DNA from: Neisseria weaveri
Lineage (GTDB): Bacteria; Pseudomonadota; Gammaproteobacteria; Burkholderiales; Neisseriaceae
Length of the DNA: 64,000 nt
Assembly: GCF_900638685.1 (NCBI RefSeq)
Contig: NZ_LR134533.1
Coordinates: 806,001-870,000, forward strand
Direction: 5' to 3'
Shown piece after piece: positions 1-9,870 of the stretch. The notes under the pieces are model-generated. The model had not been told where the DNA came from, ran no database searches, and saw only the letters and a program-made list of their open reading frames with translations. Position numbers and translations under genes: made by a program. The stretch's first letter is position 1; each line of letters begins with the position of its first letter.

Positions 1-843
1 TTTCTCTATCTCAACCGCGACACCATGCCGTCTGAAGACGAGCAGTACGAAGTCTACAGCCAGTTTGTCAAAAAACTGAAAGATAAAAACCTGACCATAC
101 GGACCGTGGATCTCGGCGTCGATAAAAACCCGCGCTGGTTCGGGCAAAACGGCACGCCGAACTGCAGCCTGAACCCGGCTTTGGGTATGACCGGCATCCG
201 CCTGTGTCTGGCAGAGCCGGTGATGTTCCGCACACAAATGCGTGCCATTCTGCGTGCCGCCGTACACGGGCCGGTTAAAATGATGTGGCCGATGATTACC
301 TCACTGCCCGAATTGCGCCAATGCCTGACCCACTTCGAAACCGCCCAACGCCAATTGGACGAACGGGGCGTAGAATACGGCGAAGTTTCACTCGGCTGTA
401 TGATCGAAATCCCGTCCGCCGCACTCACTGTCGGCAGCCTGCTGAAACTGGTCGACTTTATCTCCATCGGCACCAACGACCTGATCCAATATACGCTTTC
501 CGTAGACCGCGGCGACGACAGCGTCAGCTACCTTTACCAACCGGAACACCCGGCCGTCTTAAAATTGCTGCAGCACGTCATCCGCACGGCCAACCGCATG
601 AACAAAACCGTATCGGTATGCGGCGAGATGGCAGGCGATACGACCTATACCAAAGTCTTGCTGGGCATGGGATTGCGCCGTTTTTCCATGAACCCCAACA
701 ACCTGTTGGCCGTTAAAGATGTGGTTTTACACAGCAATACGGTCGCCTTGGAAAACGATGTAGCCAAACTGATGCGCAATGAAGACCCCGAAAAATCAGC
801 CAAGCTCATCAAACAGATCAACCTGACCAAAGAAACCGCCTGA
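1..843 (+). CDS. ptsI: PTS enzyme I (phosphoenolpyruvate-protein phosphotransferase), 3' part
   Basis: This is the C-terminal 280 residues of enzyme I, cut by the left edge of the window; the frame is open from base 1. Enzyme I takes phosphate from PEP and passes it to HPr in the cytoplasm. The visible part is the PEP-binding barrel: RTVDLGVDK near the start, NPALGMTGIRLC, the NDLIQYTLSVDRGDD block and the catalytic-cysteine motif SVCGEMAGD all match the family. In Neisseria this protein probably serves regulatory phosphotransfer more than sugar import, which is family knowledge. sixA follows after 23 bp and is likely co-transcribed. Confidence 0.95.
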   Translation, partial: FLYLNRDTMPSEDEQYEVYSQFVKKLKDKNLTIRTVDLGVDKNPRWFGQNGTPNCSLNPALGMTGIRLCLAEPVMFRTQMRAILRAAVHGPVKMMWPMITSLPELRQCLTHFETAQRQLDERGVEYGEVSLGCMIEIPSAALTVGSLLKLVDFISIGTNDLIQYTLSVDRGDDSVSYLYQPEHPAVLKLLQHVIRTANRMNKTVSVCGEMAGDTTYTKVLLGMGLRRFSMNPNNLLAVKDVVLHSNTVALENDVAKLMRNEDPEKSAKLIKQINLTKETA

Positions 844-866
844 AAACGCATTTCGAAAGGATAATC

Positions 867-1346
867 ATGAACCTGATACTCTGGCGCCACGCCCAAGCAG
901 AAGACCAAGCCGAAACCGATTTGGCGCGCATCCTGACCGCAACAGGCCATCAGCAAGCCGAAGAAATTGCCGGCTGGCTCAAACCGCGCCTGCCTGAAGA
1001 AACCGAAATCTGGGCTTCCGAAGCCGCACGCAGCCAACAAACCGCCGCACATCTCAGTCACAACTATACGGTCATGTCGGCACTCAATCCGCTAACCGAT
1101 GCGGAAACCGTACTGCGTGTTTTGGCCGAAGCCAAGCAGAACAGCACCATCGTCATCGTCGGCCACCAACCGTGGCTGGGCGAACTGTGTTCGTTCCTAC
1201 TCAACCAGCATTGGGACAGTGAACCGTGGTCGGTGAAAAAAGGCGGCTTCTGGTGGTTTAAAATCCAATTCGACAAACACGGCTTCCACAGCAAACTGCA
1301 CGCCGCCCTGACTCCTAAAGCTCTGGAAACCAACGGACAAGACTAA
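867..1346 (+). CDS. sixA: SixA-type phosphohistidine phosphatase
   Basis: A 159-residue protein of the histidine phosphatase (phosphoglycerate mutase-like) superfamily. The N-terminus ILWRHAQAE carries the catalytic His in an RHA version of the RHG motif, and VGHQPWLGEL supplies the second His. E. coli SixA is about the same length and removes phosphate from phosphohistidine. The ATG at 867 has a GAAAGGA ribosome site 6 bases upstream. It lies directly behind ptsI, which makes the phosphotransfer proteins a plausible target (inference). A DUS-pair hairpin follows at 1359-1384. Confidence 0.85.
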   Translation: MNLILWRHAQAEDQAETDLARILTATGHQQAEEIAGWLKPRLPEETEIWASEAARSQQTAAHLSHNYTVMSALNPLTDAETVLRVLAEAKQNSTIVIVGHQPWLGELCSFLLNQHWDSEPWSVKKGGFWWFKIQFDKHGFHSKLHAALTPKALETNGQD

Positions 1347-1358
1347 CCCTCTCCAACG

Positions 1359-1384
1359 GGCCGTCTGAAAATTTTCAGACGGCC
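1359..1384 (+). terminator. DUS inverted-pair hairpin after sixA
   Basis: Two facing copies of GGCCGTCTGAAAA form a perfect stem immediately 3' of sixA. No strong T-run follows, so termination may be partial. Confidence 0.6.
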
Positions 1385-1430
1385 TCAACCCATATGCACA
1401 CACCCTAAGCCATTCGATAAACTGCTATAA

Positions 1431-4118
<2,688 letters not shown>

Positions 4119-4135
4119 ATAGTGCAATAGTTTGT

Positions 4136-4170
4136 AAAAGGCCGTCTGAAAATTTTCAGACGGCCTTTTT
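4136..4170 (+). terminator. DUS-pair terminator of leuS
   Basis: AAAAGGCCGTCTGAAAA is followed at once by its reverse complement, and the stem ends in a T-run. This is a typical Neisseria rho-independent terminator built from two uptake sequences. Confidence 0.9.
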
Positions 4171-4307
4171 ATCGACTTTATATTTTACATCTAAAAAGGC
4201 AATTAAACGCCTACTAATGAATCATCTACCTAAAACTCAAATGAATAATATTAATTCATTATTAAAGCGAAACAATCAATTAACCGTTAATCACGCAAAA
4301 ACAGCAC

Positions 4308-4335
4308 TTGTCTAATATTAGATAGAATATACAAT
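4308..4335 (+). promoter_or_regulatory. candidate sigma-70 promoter for the DUF5706-propeller gene
   Basis: TTGTCT and TACAAT are separated by 16 bases in an AT-rich stretch, about 50 bases before the ATG at 4385. The region 4171-4384 shows no gene. Confidence 0.5.
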
Positions 4336-4384
4336 ATCTTCCGTATTATACATATAGAGAATTATTTATACGAAAGACATCCTC

Positions 4385-6199
4385 ATGAACAAAGATCAGG
4401 AGTTTATTACAAATAACGAAAATTCTGAAAATATTGAAAATATCAATACAGAAATAATAACAACAGAAGAAATAAATTTAATTCCGGATGCCCCTGCTTT
4501 GACGGAAGACGACGGGGTCAAACCAATCGAAGATTTGTTTCTGGCCACGCCCAACGAAAAAGCTAAAAAGCTGAAAAAACAGTTGCGCAAAAAAAATAAA
4601 GAAAAAAACAATAGTGAAGTCGAGACCGACGGCGAACCGGCAGCCATTCCCTTGGGAACAACCAAAGGCGTAGAAACTATGTTCCGCAATGCGTTCCGTA
4701 CAGAAATGGAGCTGCTGGCTCTGGCTGCAACCAAAGCCAATATCATGATTTCCCTAAACGGCTTTATCGTATCCGCTCTGATGATTTCAGGCGCATTTAT
4801 TTTTGCCTCATCACCCGAGTTTCTCGTGCCGGCAGGTATTTTCATGCTGACGGCAGCCGCCTCCATTATCTTTGCCTTACTGTCCGCCTCCCCCGATCGT
4901 GCCGGTAAATTACGGGAAACATGGCGCTGGCTTTGCGATTTTGTCAAAGGTAAAACATCATTTAAAGAATTCAAACCTAGAATTATGCGTCCGGAAGGCC
5001 ACTTCTTCGGGAAAAACCCTAACATCTTGATTTACGAAGACCGCGTGAAAATCCCTAAAGAACGTTACTGGGAAATGATGCAAGATATCATGAGCGACCG
5101 CAATCAAGTGTATGAAAAAATGAGTGACGAGCTTTACTGGCTGGGCTTGATGGCCAATAAACAATTCAAATATCTGAATATGTCTTATGCAGCTTTCCGC
5201 TGGGGTCTTTTAGCCTCTCTGATTGCCTTCATCAGCGTGAAAACTTTACCCAATATCGTTCCATCTATGCAGGCGAGCCAACAGGCATCAGAGCTGCGTT
5301 CACAAGGCATCCATACTTTTAATACCGTTTACGAGCCGTCGGCCGTACAGCAGCTTCCTGACGGAAGGTTGCTGGTGGCAGAAGACGAATCTGCACGCGC
5401 CGTGAGCATTTTAAGTTTTGATGCCGAAGGTAATATCCAAGAAGACGATGCAGTCGACACCAGAGTGATGCGTGGCTTGAAACGTAAATTAAGCGATTTG
5501 GAAGCCTTAACCCGCGATAAAGATGGCTATGTATACGCAATCACTTCACATGCACGTAACCGCGAGGGGCTTCGCCGTCCGGATCGTGAACACTTCCTGC
5601 GCTTTAAAATCGTCGGTAATGATGTTCGTGAATTATCAGCATTTAATAAATTGACCGATGTTTTAGAGAATTCAGAACAACTGCAAAAACTGATTCAAGA
5701 AAAAAGCGGTGGCCAAAAAATCAATTTCTCCGCCATTAACATCGAAGGTTTAGCATACAACCCGAAAAATGATACTTTAATGCTGGGATTCAGGGACCCC
5801 GAATTGGATAATTGGGCCTTGGTTACCTACATTAGCAACTACAAGGAAGTATTTACTAAAGGTGCCACACCAAACTTTGCCGATGTTGCACTCATCGACA
5901 TCAAAGGCGGCGGTATCCGCTCTCTAAACTATGATCCTGTATTGGAATCGTTTGTAATTACCAATGAAGTAAAAGATGAAGACGGAACCAAATACTCGCA
6001 ATTATGGTTATGGAGTGGAGAATCTAATGCACAACCCAAAACCGTTTTGTTACCCAACCTGCGCCACATGACCAATGTCGAAGCAGTTGACTCGGTTGTC
6101 ATTAATGGCCAACCCAGACTTATTCTGATGAGTGACGAAGGGGATGAAACCAAAAAGCTTTCGGCAAAATATATGATTGTTGATTACAACGAACTGTAA
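4385..6199 (+). CDS. membrane protein: Pycsar-effector-like (DUF5706) domain plus periplasmic beta-propeller-like domain
   Basis: A 604-residue protein with no name I can assign. Residues 1-95 are a charged, low-complexity cytoplasmic tail. Residues 95-290 resemble the DUF5706/PycTM family: the ETMFRNAFRTEMELLALAAT-KANIMISLNG segment, two helices near 120-141 and 147-167, a soluble block with NPNILIYEDR and RYWEMMQDIMSDR, and a third helix near 270-290. Residues 305-604 look like a propeller of the SdiA-regulated/esterase-like type (EPSAVQQLPDGRLLVAEDES, LSDLEALTRDKDGYVYAITS, NIEGLAYNPKNDTLMLGFRD). Three membrane helices would place the propeller outside the inner membrane. PycTM proteins are membrane effectors of cyclic-pyrimidine anti-phage systems, but no cyclase gene is nearby, so a defence role is only a possibility. 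The gene has its own promoter and terminator. Confidence 0.75.
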   Translation: MNKDQEFITNNENSENIENINTEIITTEEINLIPDAPALTEDDGVKPIEDLFLATPNEKAKKLKKQLRKKNKEKNNSEVETDGEPAAIPLGTTKGVETMFRNAFRTEMELLALAATKANIMISLNGFIVSALMISGAFIFASSPEFLVPAGIFMLTAAASIIFALLSASPDRAGKLRETWRWLCDFVKGKTSFKEFKPRIMRPEGHFFGKNPNILIYEDRVKIPKERYWEMMQDIMSDRNQVYEKMSDELYWLGLMANKQFKYLNMSYAAFRWGLLASLIAFISVKTLPNIVPSMQASQQASELRSQGIHTFNTVYEPSAVQQLPDGRLLVAEDESARAVSILSFDAEGNIQEDDAVDTRVMRGLKRKLSDLEALTRDKDGYVYAITSHARNREGLRRPDREHFLRFKIVGNDVRELSAFNKLTDVLENSEQLQKLIQEKSGGQKINFSAINIEGLAYNPKNDTLMLGFRDPELDNWALVTYISNYKEVFTKGATPNFADVALIDIKGGGIRSLNYDPVLESFVITNEVKDEDGTKYSQLWLWSGESNAQPKTVLLPNLRHMTNVEAVDSVVINGQPRLILMSDEGDETKKLSAKYMIVDYNEL

Positions 6200-6211
6200 T
6201 CTATATCCCAT

Positions 6212-6251
6212 AAAAAACCTCTGAATCCTAATAAAGATTCAGAGGTTTTTT
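6212..6251 (+). terminator. rho-independent terminator
   Basis: AAAAAACCTCTGAATC pairs perfectly with GATTCAGAGGTTTTTT across an 8-base loop, just after the propeller gene. The A/T tails make it usable in both directions, so it may also stop coaD transcription. It is not DUS-derived. Confidence 0.9.
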
Positions 6252-6280
6252 CATAATACATTCCGAACTCATATCATAAG

Positions 6281-6292
6281 GCCGTCTGAAAA
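6281..6292 (+). repeat. single AG-dialect DNA uptake sequence
   Basis: A lone DUS (AGGCCGTCTGAA) between two genes, given as an example of the unpaired copies. Other unpaired intergenic copies lie near 14117 and 15932 (minus orientation), and near 18942, 47764, 49438 and 50527. Copies inside genes occur in leuS, rlmD, aceK, lpxL2, terC, valS and coaE. Confidence 0.9.
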
Positions 6293-6305
6293 TACGAACC
6301 TTTAA

Positions 6306-6821
6306 TTAATAACTGCTTCCCTTGTGATCACTTAAAATCTTTTCATAAACAGCAGGTGGCAAATAACGGTGAACAATATCACGCCAACCGTCAGGCCCTA
6401 CCAATCCTTTTACCATAGTAGATGAAACTTCGGCAAATTCTCTTGGGGGCATAAGAAAAACTGTTGAAATTTGAGGTTGTAAATCGCCATTAATATAACG
6501 CATCGAACGCTCATATTCATAATCGGCGGCAGTGCGTATACCCCGCACAATATATCCTGCACCTATACTTTCAGCGTAATGAACTAAAAATCTGTTTTCA
6601 AAAACAGTAATACGCACATTTTCAAATTCAGCTGTAATCGCTTCAAGCATTACCCTACGCTCTGCGACAGAGTATGTGCTTCTTTTTTCAGGATTCACAC
6701 CAATTGCTACCACCAACTCATCAAACATTGCTTGAGCTTGGCGTATCATCCATAAATGTCCATTCGTGGGGGGATCAAAACTACCTGCATAAACCGCACG
6801 ACGCAAAGGTGAAATCTTCAT
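6306..6821 (-). CDS. coaD: phosphopantetheine adenylyltransferase
   Basis: A 171-residue cytoplasmic enzyme that joins 4'-phosphopantetheine and ATP to give dephospho-CoA, the penultimate step of CoA synthesis. [20 protein letters not shown] holds the nucleotidyltransferase TxGH-type motif (NGH). [16 protein letters not shown] and [11 protein letters not shown] are typical CoaD blocks. The final enzyme, CoaE, is encoded near 53 kb. It stands alone between the propeller gene and tRNA-Asn. Confidence 0.95.
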   Translation of the reverse strand: MKISPLRRAVYAGSFDPPTNGHLWMIRQAQAMFDELVVAIGVNPEKRSTYSVAERRVMLEAITAEFENVRITVFENRFLVHYAESIGAGYIVRGIRTAADYEYERSMRYINGDLQPQISTVFLMPPREFAEVSSTMVKGLVGPDGWRDIVHRYLPPAVYEKILSDHKGSSY

Positions 6822-6964
6822 AAATAATAAAAACCGATCAAATTCGCATTAGTATGTATACTAAATTGTAAAAATATTAAATTATTATACTATCTTTCTT
6901 TAACAAAATTTCTAGCGAGTTTTGTTATTGTTTATAATACACTTTTTAATAAAATTTAAAATGC

Positions 6965-6992
6965 AAAAAGCCAAGTCTTGAAACTTGGCTTT
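6965..6992 (-). terminator. terminator of tRNA-Asn
   Basis: AAAAGCCAAG and CTTGGCTTTT form a stem just 3' of the tRNA on the minus strand, followed on that strand by T-rich sequence. Confidence 0.8.
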
Positions 6993-6999
6993 TATAATT

Positions 7000-7075
7000 T
7001 GGCTCCCCGACCTGGGCTCGAACCAGGGACCTGCGGATTAACAGTCCGTCGCTCTACCGACTGAGCTATCAGGGA
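7000..7075 (-). tRNA. tRNA-Asn (anticodon GTT)
   Basis: The reverse complement is a 76-base cloverleaf starting TCCCTGATAGCTCAG and ending in an encoded CCA. The anticodon loop CTGTTAA gives GTT. The acceptor stem TCCCTGA/TCGGGGA pairs with one T-G wobble. Confidence 0.97.
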
Positions 7076-7146
7076 ATCGATTTTTAGAATTATAAAGAAG
7101 ATAAATTATTCTGTCAATACTTTTTACGCTGAAATATCAACGATAC

Positions 7147-7509
7147 TTATAAAATATCTGCAATATGCCGGGAGGCACGCTTGGCATCCAACAAAATCAA
7201 TCCCAATTTACTGCTCTCTTTTGCCATTAATGCCAATACTGCTTTATTTCCCGCCTGACTCAACAAAACATAACCATGCTCACCTTTAACCATAACTTGA
7301 TCTAATTCGCCACAAGCCAATTCATGCACGGCTCTCGTTCCCAAAGCCAACAATGTGGCAGACATTGCTCCCACTCTATCAGCATTTAAATGGCTTGGTA
7401 ATAGGGTAGCCAACGGCAAACCATCCATTGAAATAACAGCAGAAGCCGTAATATCCGGCGAGGTATTGTTCAAATCACTTAATACAGAAATTAATAGCTG
7501 TTCACGCAT
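7147..7509 (-). CDS. roadblock/LC7-domain protein (MglB/CvnB-like)
   Basis: A 120-residue single-domain protein. ITASAVISMDGLPLAT near the N-terminus, the helix ADRVGAMSATLLALGTRAV and GYVLLSQAGNKAVLALMAKE make the alpha/beta pattern of roadblock/LC7 proteins. These act as partners or activators of small Ras-like GTPases, for example MglB with MglA and CvnB with CvnD. It is the last gene of a five-gene operon that includes such a GTPase, which supports that role. Start ATG at 7509; 46 bp separate it from the preceding gene. Confidence 0.8.
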   Translation of the reverse strand: MREQLLISVLSDLNNTSPDITASAVISMDGLPLATLLPSHLNADRVGAMSATLLALGTRAVHELACGELDQVMVKGEHGYVLLSQAGNKAVLALMAKESSKLGLILLDAKRASRHIADIL

Positions 7510-7555
7510 AATTTATCCATTTATAAATAACAATTAAAACCAATCCAATCGATCA

Positions 7556-8197
7556 TTACAAAGATGCATAGCGACCGTATAATGCTTTAACTAAAAAGAC
7601 AAATTCATCTTTGTTTAAATCAGGCATACCGCCAACAACTAAAATAAGCTTGGTTTTCCCTATATATAACGGAAAAAAAGTCAGCTCACTCTGGCCACTC
7701 GGATCACAAATCCCCCAAGAACCATGATGAATATGTAAATTATTTTTTATCAACAACTGATGTTTATCAGATACAACAGCCATTTCACTGGCTAAAATAC
7801 CCAATTCCTCTGCAGCTTCATGATGAAAACCAGCATTCGCAAAATACAATCCGTTTTCATCCGCCAATAATGCTTTACCTTCACTGGATAATTCAGCCAA
7901 CAAATCAGGTAGCTGTTCATCCGGCATATATGTCTCTACAGGACTGTAATTATCTTCACCGTATAAAAACTCTAAGCGCTGCAAACGGTATAACAAATTT
8001 AACGCAGTTTCCAAATCATCTGTTTCAGTCCATTCCAATAGCTTTTCACTACTAATGGTTTCAGAGGGGTCGGCGCGTAATAAACCGTATAATAATGTCC
8101 GACTTGGACTGGGGGTATTAGCAGAAACAGCATAATACGCTCCAGCCGGTGTAACCCTAGGATATAAGTTTGACTGTAATGCAAGTGTTGGTTCCAT
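7556..8197 (-). CDS. unknown protein, winged-helix-like N-half and roadblock-like C-half
   Basis: A 213-residue protein I cannot name. Residues 20-85 (SRTLLYGLLRADPSETISSE...ETALNLLYRLQRLEFL) look like a winged helix, as in DUF742/CvnC proteins. Residues 95-213 follow a roadblock pattern (GKALLADENGLYFANAGFHH, then EEAEELGILASEMAVV-like helix content and a C-terminal strand-helix KTKLILVVGG). It starts 2 bp after the GTPase gene, so translational coupling is likely. I infer that it binds the GTPase or dimerises with the other roadblock protein. The fold call is by eye and uncertain. Confidence 0.6.
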   Translation of the reverse strand: MEPTLALQSNLYPRVTPAGAYYAVSANTPSPSRTLLYGLLRADPSETISSEKLLEWTETDDLETALNLLYRLQRLEFLYGEDNYSPVETYMPDEQLPDLLAELSSEGKALLADENGLYFANAGFHHEAAEELGILASEMAVVSDKHQLLIKNNLHIHHGSWGICDPSGQSELTFFPLYIGKTKLILVVGGMPDLNKDEFVFLVKALYGRYASL

Positions 8198-8199
8198 CC

Positions 8200-8736
8200 T
8201 TATACCTCCAAACCCGGATCAATAGAAAACAACATTGCACTTACAAGCTGTTTTACGTCATTTTCTTGACGAGCATCAATTTCAAAAACCGGGACATTAA
8301 AATTATTTTGAGCCAAGTATTTCTGATACACATCTACTCCAGGCAATGAACGAATATCCATTTTAGTTACACCAACAACCAGAGGAGCAGTTTTCAACAA
8401 CTCTTTAAAAGCATCTAAAAAGAACTGCAAATCTTTCAAAGGGTTAGTTCGTGTATTGTCTAACAGTAAAATCAACCCCATACTTCCCTGACTCAAAATC
8501 TCCCACATAAAGTTAAACCGTTCTTGACCGGGAGTACCGTACAGATGGACTTTAATATCTTCATCTAAATGGATTACACCATAATCCATTGCAACTGTTG
8601 TATGCCCTTTTCTTACCAAAGTCATATCAGATGCACTGGCATCCGTCTGAACCGGAGGCTCATCTGATAAAGCAGAAATAGCAGTCGTTTTCCCCACTCC
8701 TACTGGTCCGGTAAAGATAATTTTATTTTCTTTCAC
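8200..8736 (-). CDS. small Ras-like GTPase of the MglA/CvnD type
   Basis: A 178-residue GTPase. The P-loop is TGPVGVGKTTAISALS (residues 9-24). HTTVAMDYGVIHLDED and VHLYGTPGQERFNFMWEIL (switch II, DxxG replaced by YGTPG) follow, and GVTKMD is the guanine motif. The TTVAMDYG...LYGTPGQ.RF.FMW pattern is that of CvnD in actinobacterial conservons and relatives. Such GTPases act as switches in polarity or signalling, usually with roadblock proteins, which are the next two genes. It lies 14 bp after the receiver-like gene. The effector is unknown. Confidence 0.85.
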   Translation of the reverse strand: MKENKIIFTGPVGVGKTTAISALSDEPPVQTDASASDMTLVRKGHTTVAMDYGVIHLDEDIKVHLYGTPGQERFNFMWEILSQGSMGLILLLDNTRTNPLKDLQFFLDAFKELLKTAPLVVGVTKMDIRSLPGVDVYQKYLAQNNFNVPVFEIDARQENDVKQLVSAMLFSIDPGLEV

Positions 8737-8750
8737 AATATATCCTTTTG

Positions 8751-9836
8751 TTAACCTCTACCCAATAATTTACGCATCAAGCGTTGCAACAAACTACGAG
8801 GTTGTTCTGCTGAAGGACTAACGGCTTTTTGGGCATCTTTAGCCATTTGGTTATCAGGAACATCACTGTTAACGCTCATTTTGTCTTCAACAGCAGTATT
8901 TTCTGCAGCAACAAACTCATTATCTGTTGCCAAGAAACCTGTAACGGAAGTTGCAGCCAAATAATTTAAAATATCTGGCATTTCTAAAGGCATAACTTTA
9001 TACAGAATGTTCAAGTTCACAGAAGTTTTTGTCAAAAAAGCCGACAACCGCATTGACTCCGGCACAGGAGCTAATCGTGTTAAATTAGGCCATTTTTTCA
9101 AAGTGAAAACGGTTTGCGGTGTCATAGGATAAATCAAACGCCCTTGAGCAGTCCAAATTGCCATCTGCCACAAACAAGACATGATTGTTACTTTGGCTTT
9201 TTCTTTCCAGGCGGGATTATCCGGAACATTTTTGCACTCAACATGCAAATTATCATCTTTGCATAATTTTTCCAAGTCTGCAGCACCAACGGTCAATAAA
9301 ACCCTCTGAATGCTTGGAAATACAATAAATACCGGTTTGCCGTTATGCAATACGGCAATATCTTGGTTGCTTTGGCTCGCATATTTTAATGCCCCCAACA
9401 AGCCCCGTTGAGGATTAAAACGCTTAATAGTCGTTTTTCTTACGGATGCATCCCCTTTTTCGCTGCACCCTTCACCTTTACAACTGGCATCAAATATACC
9501 ACCACCTTGCGCCAGGGTACGCAAAATGGGAAACAAGGTATCAAACTTAATCGGCTTTGCCAAATACGGTGTCGTTTCTTCAGGATCTGCAGCAGAAAAC
9601 ATCACAACAGGAACAGACGGATATTTTCCCTTTAGCGCACGCCATTTTTGCACACCTTCATCCGCATCAGTATCTACCAAAATTAAATCCGGCTGCTCAT
9701 CTGAATCTTCTCCAACAACCTGATAATTGGTTGTATTGTGCATTTTAAAGGCCATTCGGAACACAGCATCCTGCTGCTCGCCCATATTTTGTAACATTAC
9801 CCGAACGGTTTTAACTTTCGGAAGCAGATTTTCCAT
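8751..9836 (-). CDS. receiver-like regulator protein with unknown C-terminal domain
   Basis: A 361-residue protein. Residues 10-115 resemble a response-regulator receiver: DLILVDTDADEG around residue 53 would hold the phospho-acceptor Asp, VPVVMFSAADPE follows and YLAKPIKFDTLFP gives the conserved Lys-Pro. The usual acidic pair near the N-terminus is not evident (VRVMLQNMGEQQ), so it may be a pseudo-receiver. Residues 130-310 form an unrecognised globular domain ending LNYLAATSVTGFLAT. Residues 320-361 are a Ser/Gln-rich tail ending in basic residues (RLMRKLLGRG). Second gene of the operon. Confidence 0.65.
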   Translation of the reverse strand: MENLLPKVKTVRVMLQNMGEQQDAVFRMAFKMHNTTNYQVVGEDSDEQPDLILVDTDADEGVQKWRALKGKYPSVPVVMFSAADPEETTPYLAKPIKFDTLFPILRTLAQGGGIFDASCKGEGCSEKGDASVRKTTIKRFNPQRGLLGALKYASQSNQDIAVLHNGKPVFIVFPSIQRVLLTVGAADLEKLCKDDNLHVECKNVPDNPAWKEKAKVTIMSCLWQMAIWTAQGRLIYPMTPQTVFTLKKWPNLTRLAPVPESMRLSAFLTKTSVNLNILYKVMPLEMPDILNYLAATSVTGFLATDNEFVAAENTAVEDKMSVNSDVPDNQMAKDAQKAVSPSAEQPRSLLQRLMRKLLGRG

Positions 9837-9870
9837 TATTTGATACTCTTAACATTTATTGATTTCATCA

